Shown here: one piece after another, positions 34,030 through 43,334 of the stretch | Layout of the letters: the number at the start of each line of letters is the position of its first letter | Position numbering within the stretch: position 1 is the first letter of the stretch | Source of the DNA: G963662985 sp963662985 | Lineage (GTDB): Bacteria; Chloroflexota; Anaerolineae; Anaerolineales; UBA11579 | DNA: 64,000 bases | Assembly (NCBI GenBank): GCA_963662985.1 | Contig: OY760066.1 | Span: forward strand, 496,001 to 560,000 | Direction of reading: 5' to 3' | Notes under the pieces: generated by a model | What the model was told of the DNA's origin: nothing | Databases searched by the model: none | Seen by the model: the letters and a program-made list of their open reading frames with translations, nothing else | Program-made: the position numbers and the translations under genes

Positions 34030-34899
34030 ATGAAAACAAAACATCAAACATTGTGGATCATACTATTTCTAACCCCTAGCCTAATTGGTTTATTATTCTT
34101 CGTGGTCATCCCCATCATTGCCTCCCTAGGGCTAACATTATTCCAATGGAACTTACTCAACGATCCAATTTTTATTGGGTTGCAAAACTTCAAAGAACTT
34201 TTCTCAGATCACAAATTCTGGGCGGCATTCAGACACACCCTCTATTTTATTGTAGGATATATCCCTTTGGTCATGATTTGTTCGATAGCAGTCGCATTGG
34301 TCCTTAATCAAAAACTCGTCGGCCGCAAATTGCTTCGCACAGCTTTTTATGTTCCGGTCGTGTCTGCTTGGGTAGCCGTGGCGTTGTTATGGACTTGGAT
34401 ATTCAATCCCAAATATGGCTTAATCAATTTTTTGCTAGGGTTTATTGATGTCACTGGACCCGCATGGTTGTATGACCCCCAATGGGCAATGATTGCCATC
34501 ATCATCACCAGTGTTTGGAAAGACACAGGCTTTTTTATGTTGATGTTCTTATCTGGTTTACAAAATATCCCCAGCTCCTATTATGAAGCTGCTGAAATTG
34601 ATGGTGCAAATGGTGCCCAAAAATTCTGGTATATCACCTTCCCCTTGCTCACCCCCACCACATTTTTTGCCATCACCATGGCATTGATTAACTCATTCCA
34701 AGTCTTTGACCAAATTTCGATCATGACAGATGGCGGTCCAGCCGGAGCAACTACTGTTGTTGTCCAGCAGATTGTGAGCAACGCTTTTGAATATAGCCGC
34801 ATGGGATATGCCTCCACCATATCTTGGGTACTGTTTATCTTTGTGTTTATTGCCACCTTGCTCCAAATGCGAGTGCAAAGCCGTTGGGTCAATTATTGA
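34030..34899 (+). CDS. Alpha-glucoside ABC transporter permease 1 (MalF-like)
   Basis: This 289-residue CUT1 permease has six helices, starting with LWIILFLTPSLIGLLFFVVIP, and an EAA loop YYEAAEIDGANGAQKFWYITFPLL. It begins 13 bases after the ROK gene, with AAAGGA upstream. It forms the membrane channel with the next gene product. No ATPase gene is present in this operon. Confidence 0.9.
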   Translation: MKTKHQTLWIILFLTPSLIGLLFFVVIPIIASLGLTLFQWNLLNDPIFIGLQNFKELFSDHKFWAAFRHTLYFIVGYIPLVMICSIAVALVLNQKLVGRKLLRTAFYVPVVSAWVAVALLWTWIFNPKYGLINFLLGFIDVTGPAWLYDPQWAMIAIIITSVWKDTGFFMLMFLSGLQNIPSSYYEAAEIDGANGAQKFWYITFPLLTPTTFFAITMALINSFQVFDQISIMTDGGPAGATTVVVQQIVSNAFEYSRMGYASTISWVLFIFVFIATLLQMRVQSRWVNY

Positions 34900-34911
34900 T
34901 CGGAGAAAATT

Positions 34912-35739
34912 GTGAAAAGACAAAAAACTATCAAAACCACATTTTTATATTTTATCCTGGTCTTATTGGCAATCACCATGATTGTGCCATTCATCTGGAT
35001 GCTCTCCACATCATTGAAATCACGTGAATTCCTTTTGGTGATGCCCCCTGAGTTTTTCCCCAAAAACCCAACATTGGATAGCTACAAAAGATTGATGGAA
35101 TTGCTTCCCTTTGGCAGAATGATTCTTAATAGTTTTATTGTCGCTATCGCAGTCACCATTGGTCAGCTAATTTCCGGTTCCATGGCTGCCTATGTGTTTG
35201 CCAGAATAGAATTTAAAGGAAAGAACCTTCTCTTTTTGATTTATTTATCCACATTGATGATTCCCTCACAAGTCACGATTGTGCCTTTGTTTATAGTCAT
35301 GCGTTATCTAGGCTGGGTCAACACTTATCAAGCCATGATCCTTCCTATGGTTTTCACTGCCTTTGGTACCTTTTTGCTTCGCCAATCATTTCTCACCATC
35401 CCCCGAGATTTGGAAGAAGCCGCCATCATCGATGGTGCAAACCATTGGCACATTTTTTGGAAGGTAATCTTGCCTGTTTCCAAACCTTCCTTGGCCACCT
35501 TGGCAGTCTTTGGTTTTATGCAAGCATGGAACGCTTATCTTTGGCCGCTCTTCATTATTAATAAAGAAAAATTGATGACTTTGCCAGTCGGCTTAGCATT
35601 ATTACACGGACGTTATGTAACTGAATGGAATTTGGTGATGGCCGGTGCAGTCGTAACCATCATCCCCATGTTAATTGTCTATATCTTTGCACAAAAATAT
35701 TTTGTGCAAGGGGTCGTGAATACTGGAATTAAAGGGTAG
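34912..35739 (+). CDS. Alpha-glucoside ABC transporter permease 2 (MalG-like)
   Basis: This 275-residue CUT1 permease starts with GTG behind CGGAGAA. The EAA motif DLEEAAIIDGANHWHIFWKVILP and the end FVQGVVNTGIKG are typical of MalG proteins. Partner of the preceding permease. Confidence 0.9.
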   Translation: MKRQKTIKTTFLYFILVLLAITMIVPFIWMLSTSLKSREFLLVMPPEFFPKNPTLDSYKRLMELLPFGRMILNSFIVAIAVTIGQLISGSMAAYVFARIEFKGKNLLFLIYLSTLMIPSQVTIVPLFIVMRYLGWVNTYQAMILPMVFTAFGTFLLRQSFLTIPRDLEEAAIIDGANHWHIFWKVILPVSKPSLATLAVFGFMQAWNAYLWPLFIINKEKLMTLPVGLALLHGRYVTEWNLVMAGAVVTIIPMLIVYIFAQKYFVQGVVNTGIKG

Positions 35740-35817
35740 CAAAAGGAGGCAAATCTTAGAAATAATTGTACTGTTTTTGATAATGAATTTTTTAAATTAC
35801 TAAAAGGAGAATCTAAA

Positions 35818-37059
35818 ATGAAAAAAGCCTTAGGCTTATCACTAATAATTATTGTTTTGCTCATTTCAGCATTTGCTGTGAGTGCTCAAGGGGATGACCC
35901 CATCACATTGACTTATTTCACATTTTCAGCAGCCCCAGATCATCTTGAAGAACTTGATCAAATGATTGCACTTTTTGAAGCTGAAAATCCTGGAATAAAA
36001 ATCGAAGTGCAAACAGCAGCTTATGCCGATTATTTCACATTGCTTCAATCCAGAATCGCCGGTGGTGATGCACCAGACGTTTTCGAATTGAACTATGAAA
36101 ACTTTGTAAGCTATGCCGCAAAAGGTGTACTTTTGGACATTAGCCCTCTTGCAGAAGCGGATTCATTTGACACTTCGATTTATTATCCAAAGTCTCTTGA
36201 AGCTTTCCAATATGACGGGAAACAACTTGGCTTACCGGAAACCTTCTCAACTGTTGTACTTTATTATAACAAAGATGTCTTCGATGCAGCAGGGCTAGAT
36301 TACCCCACAGCTGACTGGACTTGGGCAGATGCAATCGCCGCCAGCAAAGAAATTATGGCTGTAAATCCTGATATGTACGGGATCTACTCAGGTGTTTCTT
36401 TCTTTGAATTCTACAAAAAAGCCGCTCAAAATGGTTGTGACTTCTTCAATGAAGATAAAACAGAAGTGTTGATTAATTCAGATGCATGTGTAGCCGCATT
36501 GGAAACAATGTTGAGCTTAATGGATGAAGGCGTCATGCCCACCAGTGAAGAAATGGCTGGGATGGATGATGGCACCATGTTCATCAACCAAAATCTTGCC
36601 ATGACCACCACCGGCATTTGGATGTTCGCATCCTTCTCTGATGCTGACTTCAATTGGGACATCACCGTCGAACCCGGCATGCAAGGCAAAGCCACCCACT
36701 TCTTCTCCAATTCTGTCAACATTTATGCTGATACAGAATACGCAGATGCCGCTTACAAATGGGTTTCCTTCTTCACCTCCAATGCTGAAGCAGCTGACAT
36801 TCGCATTCAAAGCGGTTGGGAATTGCCCACACTCACCAATCCTGAATACTTAACCAGCTACTTAGAACAAACTCCCCCCGCAAACCGACAAGCTGTGTTT
36901 GATTCTTTGGAATATGCAGTTGTTCCTCCAACCATTGAACGTCAAGCAGAAATGCAAGATGCAGTTGGTGCCGCTCTTGACCAAGCAGTGTTGGGAATGC
37001 TCACTCCCCAAGAAGCACTTGACTTAGCAAAGATGGAAATCGAAGCATTACTTCCATAG
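35818..37059 (+). CDS. Alpha-glucoside-type extracellular binding protein
   Basis: This 413-residue family 1 solute-binding protein has a signal peptide with probable cleavage at VSA-QG (residue about 22). Family features include ALFEAENPGIKIEVQTAAYADYF, GDAPDVFELNY, then LPETFSTVVLYYNKDVFDAAG and ADWTWADAIAASKEI, the last matching sugar-binding lipoproteins of the MalE/MsmE type. AAAAGGAGAA precedes the start. It lies between two permeases and two intracellular glucosidases, which points to malto- or isomalto-oligosaccharides as ligands. A GC-rich hairpin follows the gene. Confidence 0.9.
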   Translation: MKKALGLSLIIIVLLISAFAVSAQGDDPITLTYFTFSAAPDHLEELDQMIALFEAENPGIKIEVQTAAYADYFTLLQSRIAGGDAPDVFELNYENFVSYAAKGVLLDISPLAEADSFDTSIYYPKSLEAFQYDGKQLGLPETFSTVVLYYNKDVFDAAGLDYPTADWTWADAIAASKEIMAVNPDMYGIYSGVSFFEFYKKAAQNGCDFFNEDKTEVLINSDACVAALETMLSLMDEGVMPTSEEMAGMDDGTMFINQNLAMTTTGIWMFASFSDADFNWDITVEPGMQGKATHFFSNSVNIYADTEYADAAYKWVSFFTSNAEAADIRIQSGWELPTLTNPEYLTSYLEQTPPANRQAVFDSLEYAVVPPTIERQAEMQDAVGAALDQAVLGMLTPQEALDLAKMEIEALLP

Positions 37060-37074
37060 TATAAGAAAAGACCA

Positions 37075-37104
37075 AGGCGCAGGAGATATTCCTGCGCCTA
37101 CTTT
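37075..37104 (+). terminator. GC-rich hairpin after the binding protein
   Basis: A perfect 10-bp stem (AGGCGCAGGA, loop GATAT) is followed by ACTTTTATATA. It probably reduces transcription of the glucosidase genes relative to the binding protein. Confidence 0.7.
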
Positions 37105-37120
37105 TATATATAGGCTATTT

Positions 37121-38236
37121 ATGAAAACACTTCGGCAAAAAAGTATTGAAATTATTCTTGAAAATCAACATCGATCTGGATCGTATATCGCCAGCCCAAA
37201 TTTTCCCACCTATGCTTATAGCTGGTTTCGAGATGGAACGTATATTGCCTATGCAATGGATCGCGTCGGGCAGCATCACAGCGCCAAAGCCTTTTATCTT
37301 TGGTGTACTAAGGTGATGGTCGATCAAACCCAAAAAATCCAAACCTTAATCGAAAAGAAAAAATTAGGTCAACACATCGCAGCAGAGGAGGCGCTCACTG
37401 CTCGCTACACCATGCAAGGACAAACCACAGGAGATGACTGGACTGATTTCCAATTGGATGGTTATGGCACTTGGTTGTGGGGCGTCTCGCAACACTTAGA
37501 AATAACAAACGATTTACAGCTCATTCCCCACATCAAACAAGGAGTCAAGCTGACAGTCGATTATTTAATCCACTTATGGGATCATCCTTGTTACGATTGT
37601 TGGGAAGAACATCTGGATTTTATTCATACCTACACGGTTGCTTCCATTCTAAATGGCTTAAAATCCATTCAAAATTACGCCTCAGCATTTGACCTCGACC
37701 AATTACAACTCACCTCTACCATTGAGGCCATCACAACCTTTATAGATCAGAATTTAATTCATGTGTCTGGGTATTATCAAAAAATGATCCATACAACGCA
37801 ATCTTCCCCAGTCGAAACCCTCGTAGACGCCAGCTTGTTAGGGCTGTTCATGCCGATTCAACTCAAAGCATTTAATCATCCTGTGATGCAAGCTACATTG
37901 CAAAAAATTGAACAAGACCTTGTTTCTCCAACCGGAGGTGTCCACCGATACCTAGAAGATGAATATTATGGCGGTGGAGAATGGATTTTGCTCACTGCTT
38001 GGCTTGGTTGGGTATCCGCTGCCAACCATGATCTCACCAAAGCCAAACAGATTCGAACCTATATCGAATCCAAACAAAACCCACAAGGTAACTTGCCAGA
38101 ACAAATATCTGAAAATGTCTTGCGTCCTAACCGTGTCCAACCATGGGTAGAAAAATGGGGCCCCATAGCAACCCCATTGCTTTGGTCACACGCCATGTAT
38201 CTGATTTTAGATGAGGAAATCAAAAAGAATGAATAA
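37121..38236 (+). CDS. GH15-family glucoamylase-like glycosidase
   Basis: This 371-residue cytoplasmic enzyme without signal peptide has the (a/a)6-barrel blocks of GH15: YSWFRDGTYIAYAMDRVG, then GTWLWGVSQHLE, CWEEHLDFIHTYTVASILNGLK and GGVHRYLEDEYYGGGEWILLTAWLGW. It is shorter than usual bacterial glucoamylases because the N-terminal beta-sandwich domain is missing. It would release glucose from the non-reducing end of imported oligosaccharides or hydrolyse isomaltose-type bonds. It overlaps the GH31 gene by 8 bases. Confidence 0.8.
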   Translation: MKTLRQKSIEIILENQHRSGSYIASPNFPTYAYSWFRDGTYIAYAMDRVGQHHSAKAFYLWCTKVMVDQTQKIQTLIEKKKLGQHIAAEEALTARYTMQGQTTGDDWTDFQLDGYGTWLWGVSQHLEITNDLQLIPHIKQGVKLTVDYLIHLWDHPCYDCWEEHLDFIHTYTVASILNGLKSIQNYASAFDLDQLQLTSTIEAITTFIDQNLIHVSGYYQKMIHTTQSSPVETLVDASLLGLFMPIQLKAFNHPVMQATLQKIEQDLVSPTGGVHRYLEDEYYGGGEWILLTAWLGWVSAANHDLTKAKQIRTYIESKQNPQGNLPEQISENVLRPNRVQPWVEKWGPIATPLLWSHAMYLILDEEIKKNE

Positions 38237-40664
38237 CAAAATAAAAATTCAACACCGCCCCTACGGTGAATACCATCCTTATGAACCTAGTGCTGATCAA
38301 AGAGTACCCCACACTCCTTATGCCAAGCAACCTGTAACCCTCGGTATTTTGACAGAGCCAATTGGTGCAGTTGAAACTGTTTTGGTTCGCTATTGGCAAA
38401 GTGATAACAAAGCAGATGCCATCACTGTCGCAGCCCAATTTCTTGACCAAACTTCGCAAGAATTGCATGTCGATGATCAAGGTCACTTAAGTGAAGCAGC
38501 AGCCAGAGCGGGTTTGATCTTCGGTGTTGACAACTGGCAAGCCGCCCTCCCTGCATTTCCTTCTGGCGTCCAAGTTCACTATCAAATCATCGCCCAATCC
38601 CAAACCAGCAAAATAGAAAGTGATGTGTATACCTATCAAGTCCTCCAAACAACCCCCATCACTCAAATCGATGTCATATCCCATACAGCAGATCAAATAA
38701 TCCTAAACTGTTCAAATCAACAAGACAAATTGGTTCATTTGAAATTTGGCTTAACCAATCCCACCGTTGTTAATCTAGAAGTTGGCTTTGGGCATTTAGA
38801 AATTCAACAAACACAGACTCCCCAAAACGATTCTCCATCAAATTTCTCCATCCAAAACTTAGCCATACATATCAGCCAAGAACCTATCCAAATTCAATTT
38901 GGGATTAAAGGCCACTCCGCCAAAACAATTACCGCAATTGAAGTTGTTTCTGGATACAATGCTGGTTCGCAAATCAAACTCACCTTTGATGCCACTGAAA
39001 ATGAAGGATTTTATGGATTTGGAGAACGTTTTGACGATCTCAATCAAAAAGGCAATCTCGTTGATATACGATTGTTTGAACAATATAAAAGTCAAGGCAA
39101 GTTACGCAGAACCTATCTCCCCATGCCTTTATTCATCTCTTCCCAATCCTATGCTTATCTTTTGCATTCAGATCGATATGCAATGTTTGACCTCGGCCAC
39201 ACCCATCCAAACAATTGGTCCATTCAAATTGAGCTCAAACAACTCATTCCTGTCACCATGAATTTCATCTTCAATTCATCCGACAAGCTCATCGACTTAA
39301 CCCAGCAACTCACAGACCTCACTGGCAAGTCTCCCATGTTGCCAGAATGGGCATTTGGACTTTGGATTAGTGCCAATGAATGGAACACGCAAAAACGCGT
39401 TGAAGAAATCGTTGCACAGCATAAAGCCTTGGACATTCCCTTAAGTGTTGTTGTTATCGAAGCATGGAGTGACGAAGCCACCTTCTACATTTGGAATGGT
39501 GCTCAATATCAACCAAAACCGGGCGATCAAAAATTCTCCTATCAAGATTTCCACTTTGAACCCGATGGTATGTGGTATGACCCCAAAACGATGATTGAAA
39601 ATTTACACAAAGACGACATTCATTTAATCCTTTGGCAAATTCCAGCCGTAAAAGAAAATCAACAAGGGCATCCCCAGTTAGCCAATGACCATCAAGCAAT
39701 GCTCGAGAATCAATACTATGTCAAAAAAGAAGATGGCACTCCCTATCTTATTCGACCGTTTTGGTTTAAAGACGGCTTGCTCATTGACTTCACCAACCCG
39801 GCGGCAAAAGATTGGTGGTTCTCCAAGCGAGAATATTTGCTTAATGAACTAGGTATTGACGGCTTTAAGACAGATGGTGGAGAACATTTATGGGATCCCA
39901 CTTTGCGTTTTTATGATGGACGCCGTGGAGATGAAATGATCAACACATATGCTCAACTCTATGTGGAAAGTTATTACCAATTTGCCCAATCAAAAGGTGC
40001 CATCACCTTCAGCCGTTCAGGTTACACCGGCGCACAAACCGCCCCATGCCATTGGGCGGGTGATGAAAATTCCACCTGGGAAGCATTTCGCCACACCGTA
40101 AATGCAGGTTTAAATGCCGCACTCTCTGGAGTCACTTATTGGGGCTTTGATATCGGTGGATTTTCTGGGCCACAGCCTTCATCAGAGCTTTACTTAAGAG
40201 CTACTGCTTTTGCAACATTTTGTCCGATTATGCAATACCATGCTGAATATAATCATCATCAAGAGCCTAATAACGACCGTACTCCTTGGCAAATTGACTA
40301 TGTTAATCAAACAGATTATGTAGTTCCTATCTTCAGAAAGTTCGCAAAATTACGATATGACTTAATGCCCTATATTTTGGATATTGCGAAAAAATCTAGC
40401 GAAACAGGAATCCCAATGATGCGACCGTATATACTTGATAGTGAAGAACAATCCAAAATAATGCAAACATCTTATTATTTTGGTGATGATTTATTTGTGA
40501 TTCCCATTTTAGATGACGCAATTAGATCGATTGATATAATCCTTCCACAAGGACAATGGTTTGATTTTTGGGATAACACACAATATCAAGGTGGAAATAA
40601 GTATACAATTGAAACACCATTAGATAGGATTCCTGTTTTTTCTAGGATTTCAAAAGAGCAATAA
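38229..40664 (+). CDS. GH31 alpha-glucosidase
   Basis: This 811-residue cytoplasmic retaining alpha-glycosidase has nucleophile Asp549 in GFKTDGGE and acid/base Asp612 in HWAGDENSTW, both in the correct relative place for GH31. The N-terminal galactose-mutarotase-like domain includes FYGFGERFDDLNQKG. MMRPYILDSEEQ and DDLFVIPILDDAIRSIDIILP lie in the C-terminal beta-domains. The ATG at 38229 follows GAGGAA with an 11-base gap; an in-frame ATG at 38211 has no ribosome site. Last gene of the ROK operon. An alpha-glucosidase or alpha-xylosidase function is likely; transport context favours glucosidase. Confidence 0.88.
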   Translation: MNNKIKIQHRPYGEYHPYEPSADQRVPHTPYAKQPVTLGILTEPIGAVETVLVRYWQSDNKADAITVAAQFLDQTSQELHVDDQGHLSEAAARAGLIFGVDNWQAALPAFPSGVQVHYQIIAQSQTSKIESDVYTYQVLQTTPITQIDVISHTADQIILNCSNQQDKLVHLKFGLTNPTVVNLEVGFGHLEIQQTQTPQNDSPSNFSIQNLAIHISQEPIQIQFGIKGHSAKTITAIEVVSGYNAGSQIKLTFDATENEGFYGFGERFDDLNQKGNLVDIRLFEQYKSQGKLRRTYLPMPLFISSQSYAYLLHSDRYAMFDLGHTHPNNWSIQIELKQLIPVTMNFIFNSSDKLIDLTQQLTDLTGKSPMLPEWAFGLWISANEWNTQKRVEEIVAQHKALDIPLSVVVIEAWSDEATFYIWNGAQYQPKPGDQKFSYQDFHFEPDGMWYDPKTMIENLHKDDIHLILWQIPAVKENQQGHPQLANDHQAMLENQYYVKKEDGTPYLIRPFWFKDGLLIDFTNPAAKDWWFSKREYLLNELGIDGFKTDGGEHLWDPTLRFYDGRRGDEMINTYAQLYVESYYQFAQSKGAITFSRSGYTGAQTAPCHWAGDENSTWEAFRHTVNAGLNAALSGVTYWGFDIGGFSGPQPSSELYLRATAFATFCPIMQYHAEYNHHQEPNNDRTPWQIDYVNQTDYVVPIFRKFAKLRYDLMPYILDIAKKSSETGIPMMRPYILDSEEQSKIMQTSYYFGDDLFVIPILDDAIRSIDIILPQGQWFDFWDNTQYQGGNKYTIETPLDRIPVFSRISKEQ

Positions 40665-40667
40665 ATT

Positions 40668-40696
40668 AAAAATCCCTATCATGTATAGGGATTTTT
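40668..40696 (+). terminator. Terminator of the alpha-glucoside operon
   Basis: A perfect 12-bp stem (AAAAATCCCTAT, loop CATGT) ends in a T-run. Confidence 0.88.
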
Positions 40697-40744
40697 TGTA
40701 TTTGTGAAAAAAAACTCTTATTTATTAAATATAAGTTGAAAATT

Positions 40745-40772
40745 TTGAGTTGTTTCTTATTTTTTGTATAAT
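40745..40772 (+). promoter_or_regulatory. Promoter of the AOR-Hdr operon
   Basis: TTGAGT (40745-40750) and TATAAT (40767-40772) are 16 bases apart. The resulting leader would be about 87 bases long and ends in a structured segment. Confidence 0.6.
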
Positions 40773-40818
40773 AATTTAACCGATGTAATATAAAACCTAA
40801 CACTATTCATCTGACTGT

Positions 40819-40858
40819 GCCCAAATTTAACGGGGAACCCCCAACAAAAAAGGAGGTT
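40819..40858 (+). promoter_or_regulatory. Leader RNA that may hide the ribosome site
   Basis: AACCCCC (40836-40842) can pair with GGAGGTT (40852-40858), which contains the Shine-Dalgarno site of the AOR gene. GGGG (40832-40835) can instead pair with those C residues or with CCC (40820-40822). This gives two mutually exclusive foldings, which would allow translational control. It does not match any riboswitch class I know. Confidence 0.35.
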
Positions 40859-40865
40859 TGTCTGA

Positions 40866-42776
40866 ATGTATGGATACTACGGTAAAGTACTTCATATTGA
40901 TTTAAAGAATCATTCTTCATGGGTGGAAGAAAAACAAGAAGATTGGTATAAGAAGTATATAGGTGGCGTGTCAATGGCTGCCCGTCTTCTTTGGGAGAAT
41001 ATTGAACCTGGATGTGATCCACTTTCTCCCGGAAATCCCATTTGTCTTGCAAACGGAATATTTGCTGGGACACCTGTTCCAGTGGGGGGTAAATATGGCC
41101 TAGCCTCAAAATCTCCTCTAACTGGATTTATGGGAGACAGCTTATCTGGCAGCTGGTTCTCTATTGTACTAAAACGTGCCGGCTGGGATGCATTAGTCGT
41201 GCATAATACCAGTAATGAATGGGTGAATATTTTTATTGATGATAATCGGGTTCAATTTCGTGATGCAACTTCGTTATTAGGGTTAGGGACATTTGAAACT
41301 GAAGAGGCAATTCGAGAAGAATTAGGCGATGATCAAGTTCGCTCGGCAACCATTGGAACCGCTGGGGAAAATGGAGTTCTTTTTGCCAATGTAACCAACG
41401 ATGGTCGTCAGGCAGGCAGAACCGGGCACGGTGCTGTGTGGGGCTCTAAAAAATTAAAAGCAATATCTGTGAGAGGCACAAAGGGGGTTCGTGTAGCCGA
41501 TCCAGAAACTTTATTAAGATTATCCTTTGAAATCAACGAAGCAGCTCAAGGTCCACATACATCAAAATATCGTATTCTTGGCACTGTCACCAATGTTTTG
41601 AATATGGATAAATTAGGGCTGCTACCAACGCGTAACTTCCAAGAAGGTACATTTGAAGATGTGAATTTAGTAAGCGGGGAATATCTAAGTGAGAATTATA
41701 AGTTTAAAACAATTGCTTGTGCCCAATGCCCCATTGCATGTGAACAAATGTCTTTAGTCAAAGACGGCCCTTGGACAGGTGCAATCACGGGGATTGAATA
41801 TGAGTGTCTTTTTGCAAATGGACCAAACTTAGGGATTAATGATATGCGCGCAATTATCAAATTAATTGATATTGCAGATGAAAGTGGCATGGATGCCATG
41901 AGCATGGGGGTTACTATCTCTTGGGCGATGGAAACCTATGAAAGAGGTGTGTTTGTAAAAGAAGACTTTGCTTGCAAGAAATATCCAGAAGGGATTGAAC
42001 TCAACTTTGGCAACGCAGAAGGCGCTGTCACTGTTGCAGAAATGATTTTAGAGAGAGAAGGCATTGGAGACTTGCTTTCCAAAGGCACAAAGAAAGCAGC
42101 TGAAGAATTGGACAAACAACGAGGAAGTGAATCTTATCAATGGGCAATGAACACAAAAGGTCTGGAAGCCCCAGGATATGACGCTCGTGGATTAAAAACC
42201 TTTTCTGTGGGTTTGGCTGCTGGCACGCGAGGTGGTTGCCATAACCGTTCTGCAGCCTATGATCCTGATATTAAAGGAGATGTGGATCGATTTACTGTGG
42301 ATGATACCCGCGGCATGATTGCTTCTCGCACAGAAGAATATGCAGCCGTGTATGACACTTTACCGCTATGTAAATTTATTCGCAGATGTTTTACCGGGAA
42401 AGCGGATCGAGCAGGAGCTTGGCCCACAATTGCTAGTTTGATTAATGCCACCACGGGATGGAACTTTGATTACGATGATGTGGATCAAATTGGAGTAAGA
42501 GCACATACTATTAAAAAGGCGTTTAATATCCGTGAAGGTTGGAAAAGATCAGATGATCAACTCCCTTATCGCTGGAAGCATGACCCAATGAGCAAAGGCG
42601 CTTCAGCGGGTGTTTTTATTACAAATCAAGAGCTTGAATTCCTAAAGGATAGTTACTATAAAGCTAAAGGGTGGACAAATGATGGGCTCATTCCCAGTGA
42701 ATTATTAATCAATCTGGGAATGGAAGATGTCGCATCTGAAATAGGTGTTGATTTCGCAGTAGGTCAGGAGCAATAA
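40866..42776 (+). CDS. Aldehyde ferredoxin oxidoreductase (tungsten enzyme)
   Basis: This 636-residue AOR-family enzyme oxidises an aldehyde to its acid, or runs in reverse, at very low potential. The N-terminal domain begins YGYYGKVLHIDLKN with KYIGGVSMAARLLWENI. The 4Fe-4S cluster ligands are Cys285, Cys288, Cys292 (CAQCPIAC) and Cys502, the same pattern and spacing as classical AOR. The pterin-contact motif before Cys502 reads DTLPLC, with Pro in place of the usual Gly. Further blocks are GENGVLFANVTNDGRQAGRTGHGAV and GLKTFSVGLAAGTRGGCH. The cofactor is presumably tungsten bis-pyranopterin. It is the first gene of an operon with ferredoxin and Hdr subunits, so electrons probably pass straight into that complex. 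Confidence 0.92.
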   Translation: MYGYYGKVLHIDLKNHSSWVEEKQEDWYKKYIGGVSMAARLLWENIEPGCDPLSPGNPICLANGIFAGTPVPVGGKYGLASKSPLTGFMGDSLSGSWFSIVLKRAGWDALVVHNTSNEWVNIFIDDNRVQFRDATSLLGLGTFETEEAIREELGDDQVRSATIGTAGENGVLFANVTNDGRQAGRTGHGAVWGSKKLKAISVRGTKGVRVADPETLLRLSFEINEAAQGPHTSKYRILGTVTNVLNMDKLGLLPTRNFQEGTFEDVNLVSGEYLSENYKFKTIACAQCPIACEQMSLVKDGPWTGAITGIEYECLFANGPNLGINDMRAIIKLIDIADESGMDAMSMGVTISWAMETYERGVFVKEDFACKKYPEGIELNFGNAEGAVTVAEMILEREGIGDLLSKGTKKAAEELDKQRGSESYQWAMNTKGLEAPGYDARGLKTFSVGLAAGTRGGCHNRSAAYDPDIKGDVDRFTVDDTRGMIASRTEEYAAVYDTLPLCKFIRRCFTGKADRAGAWPTIASLINATTGWNFDYDDVDQIGVRAHTIKKAFNIREGWKRSDDQLPYRWKHDPMSKGASAGVFITNQELEFLKDSYYKAKGWTNDGLIPSELLINLGMEDVASEIGVDFAVGQEQ

Positions 42777-43265
42777 ATGACAACTTCAACTTCAAAATAT
42801 AAATATATTGCCTGTGAAGCTGAAAAATGTGTAGGTTGCCAACTTTGTGAATATATTTGTTCCTATACAAAAACTGGTGAGTTTAATACCTACCGAAGTC
42901 GAATCCGTACAATTAGAGCAGATGAAATATTAATTACAGCAATTGCATGTCGAACTTGTGAAGATGCTCCCTGCGTGATTGCTTGTACCAGAGATGCAAT
43001 GAAACAAGATCCTGAGACTGGTGCTATAAAAATTGATGCTGCATTATGTGATGGATGTACTTGGTGCATCGAAGCCTGTGATTTTGGTGCAATCTCGATT
43101 AATCCAATGACAAAGTTGGCAGAAGTGTGTGACTTATGTGCCGATCAAGAAGATGGACCACAATGTGTAATTTGGTGTCCAAAAGATGCTTTGGAATTAA
43201 CCACCCCCGATCAAAGAGCGCAAAAAGCGCGTCGCAAATTAGTTGTTGGTGAAATTAATGAATAA
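42777..43265 (+). CDS. Four-cluster ferredoxin subunit (AorB/HycB-like)
   Basis: This 162-residue soluble protein has Cys motifs for four 4Fe-4S clusters: CEAEKCVGCQLCEYIC, CRTCEDAPCVIAC, CDGCTWCIEACD and CDLCADQEDGPQCVIWC. The interleaved pattern is that of HycB/NrfC-type electron-transfer subunits. It starts immediately after the AOR stop, with no gap, so the two proteins are probably made in equal amounts and form a subcomplex. It would wire the AOR active site to HdrA. Confidence 0.92.
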   Translation: MTTSTSKYKYIACEAEKCVGCQLCEYICSYTKTGEFNTYRSRIRTIRADEILITAIACRTCEDAPCVIACTRDAMKQDPETGAIKIDAALCDGCTWCIEACDFGAISINPMTKLAEVCDLCADQEDGPQCVIWCPKDALELTTPDQRAQKARRKLVVGEINE

Positions 43266-43268
43266 TGA

Positions 43269-43297
43269 ACAGGGATACAATTTGTATCCCTGTTTTT
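43269..43297 (+). terminator. Terminator-like hairpin inside the AOR-Hdr operon
   Basis: ACAGGGATAC pairs with GTATCCCTGT and is followed by TTTT. It lies between the ferredoxin and hdrA genes, 37 bases before the GTG start. It could lower expression of the Hdr part or mark an internal processing site. Confidence 0.7.
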
Positions 43298-43334
43298 GAA
43301 TCGTAACCCTGCAAAAAACACGGAGGTTATATTG

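Noticed and set aside
35740..35817. Separate promoter for the second sugar-binding protein
   Set aside because: TTGTAC and GATAAT are present but only 7 bases apart, which is not a working spacing.
40773..40865. Molybdenum/tungsten cofactor riboswitch before the AOR gene
   Set aside because: The leader is too short and the conserved multi-stem layout is missing. A simpler ribosome-site switch is more likely.
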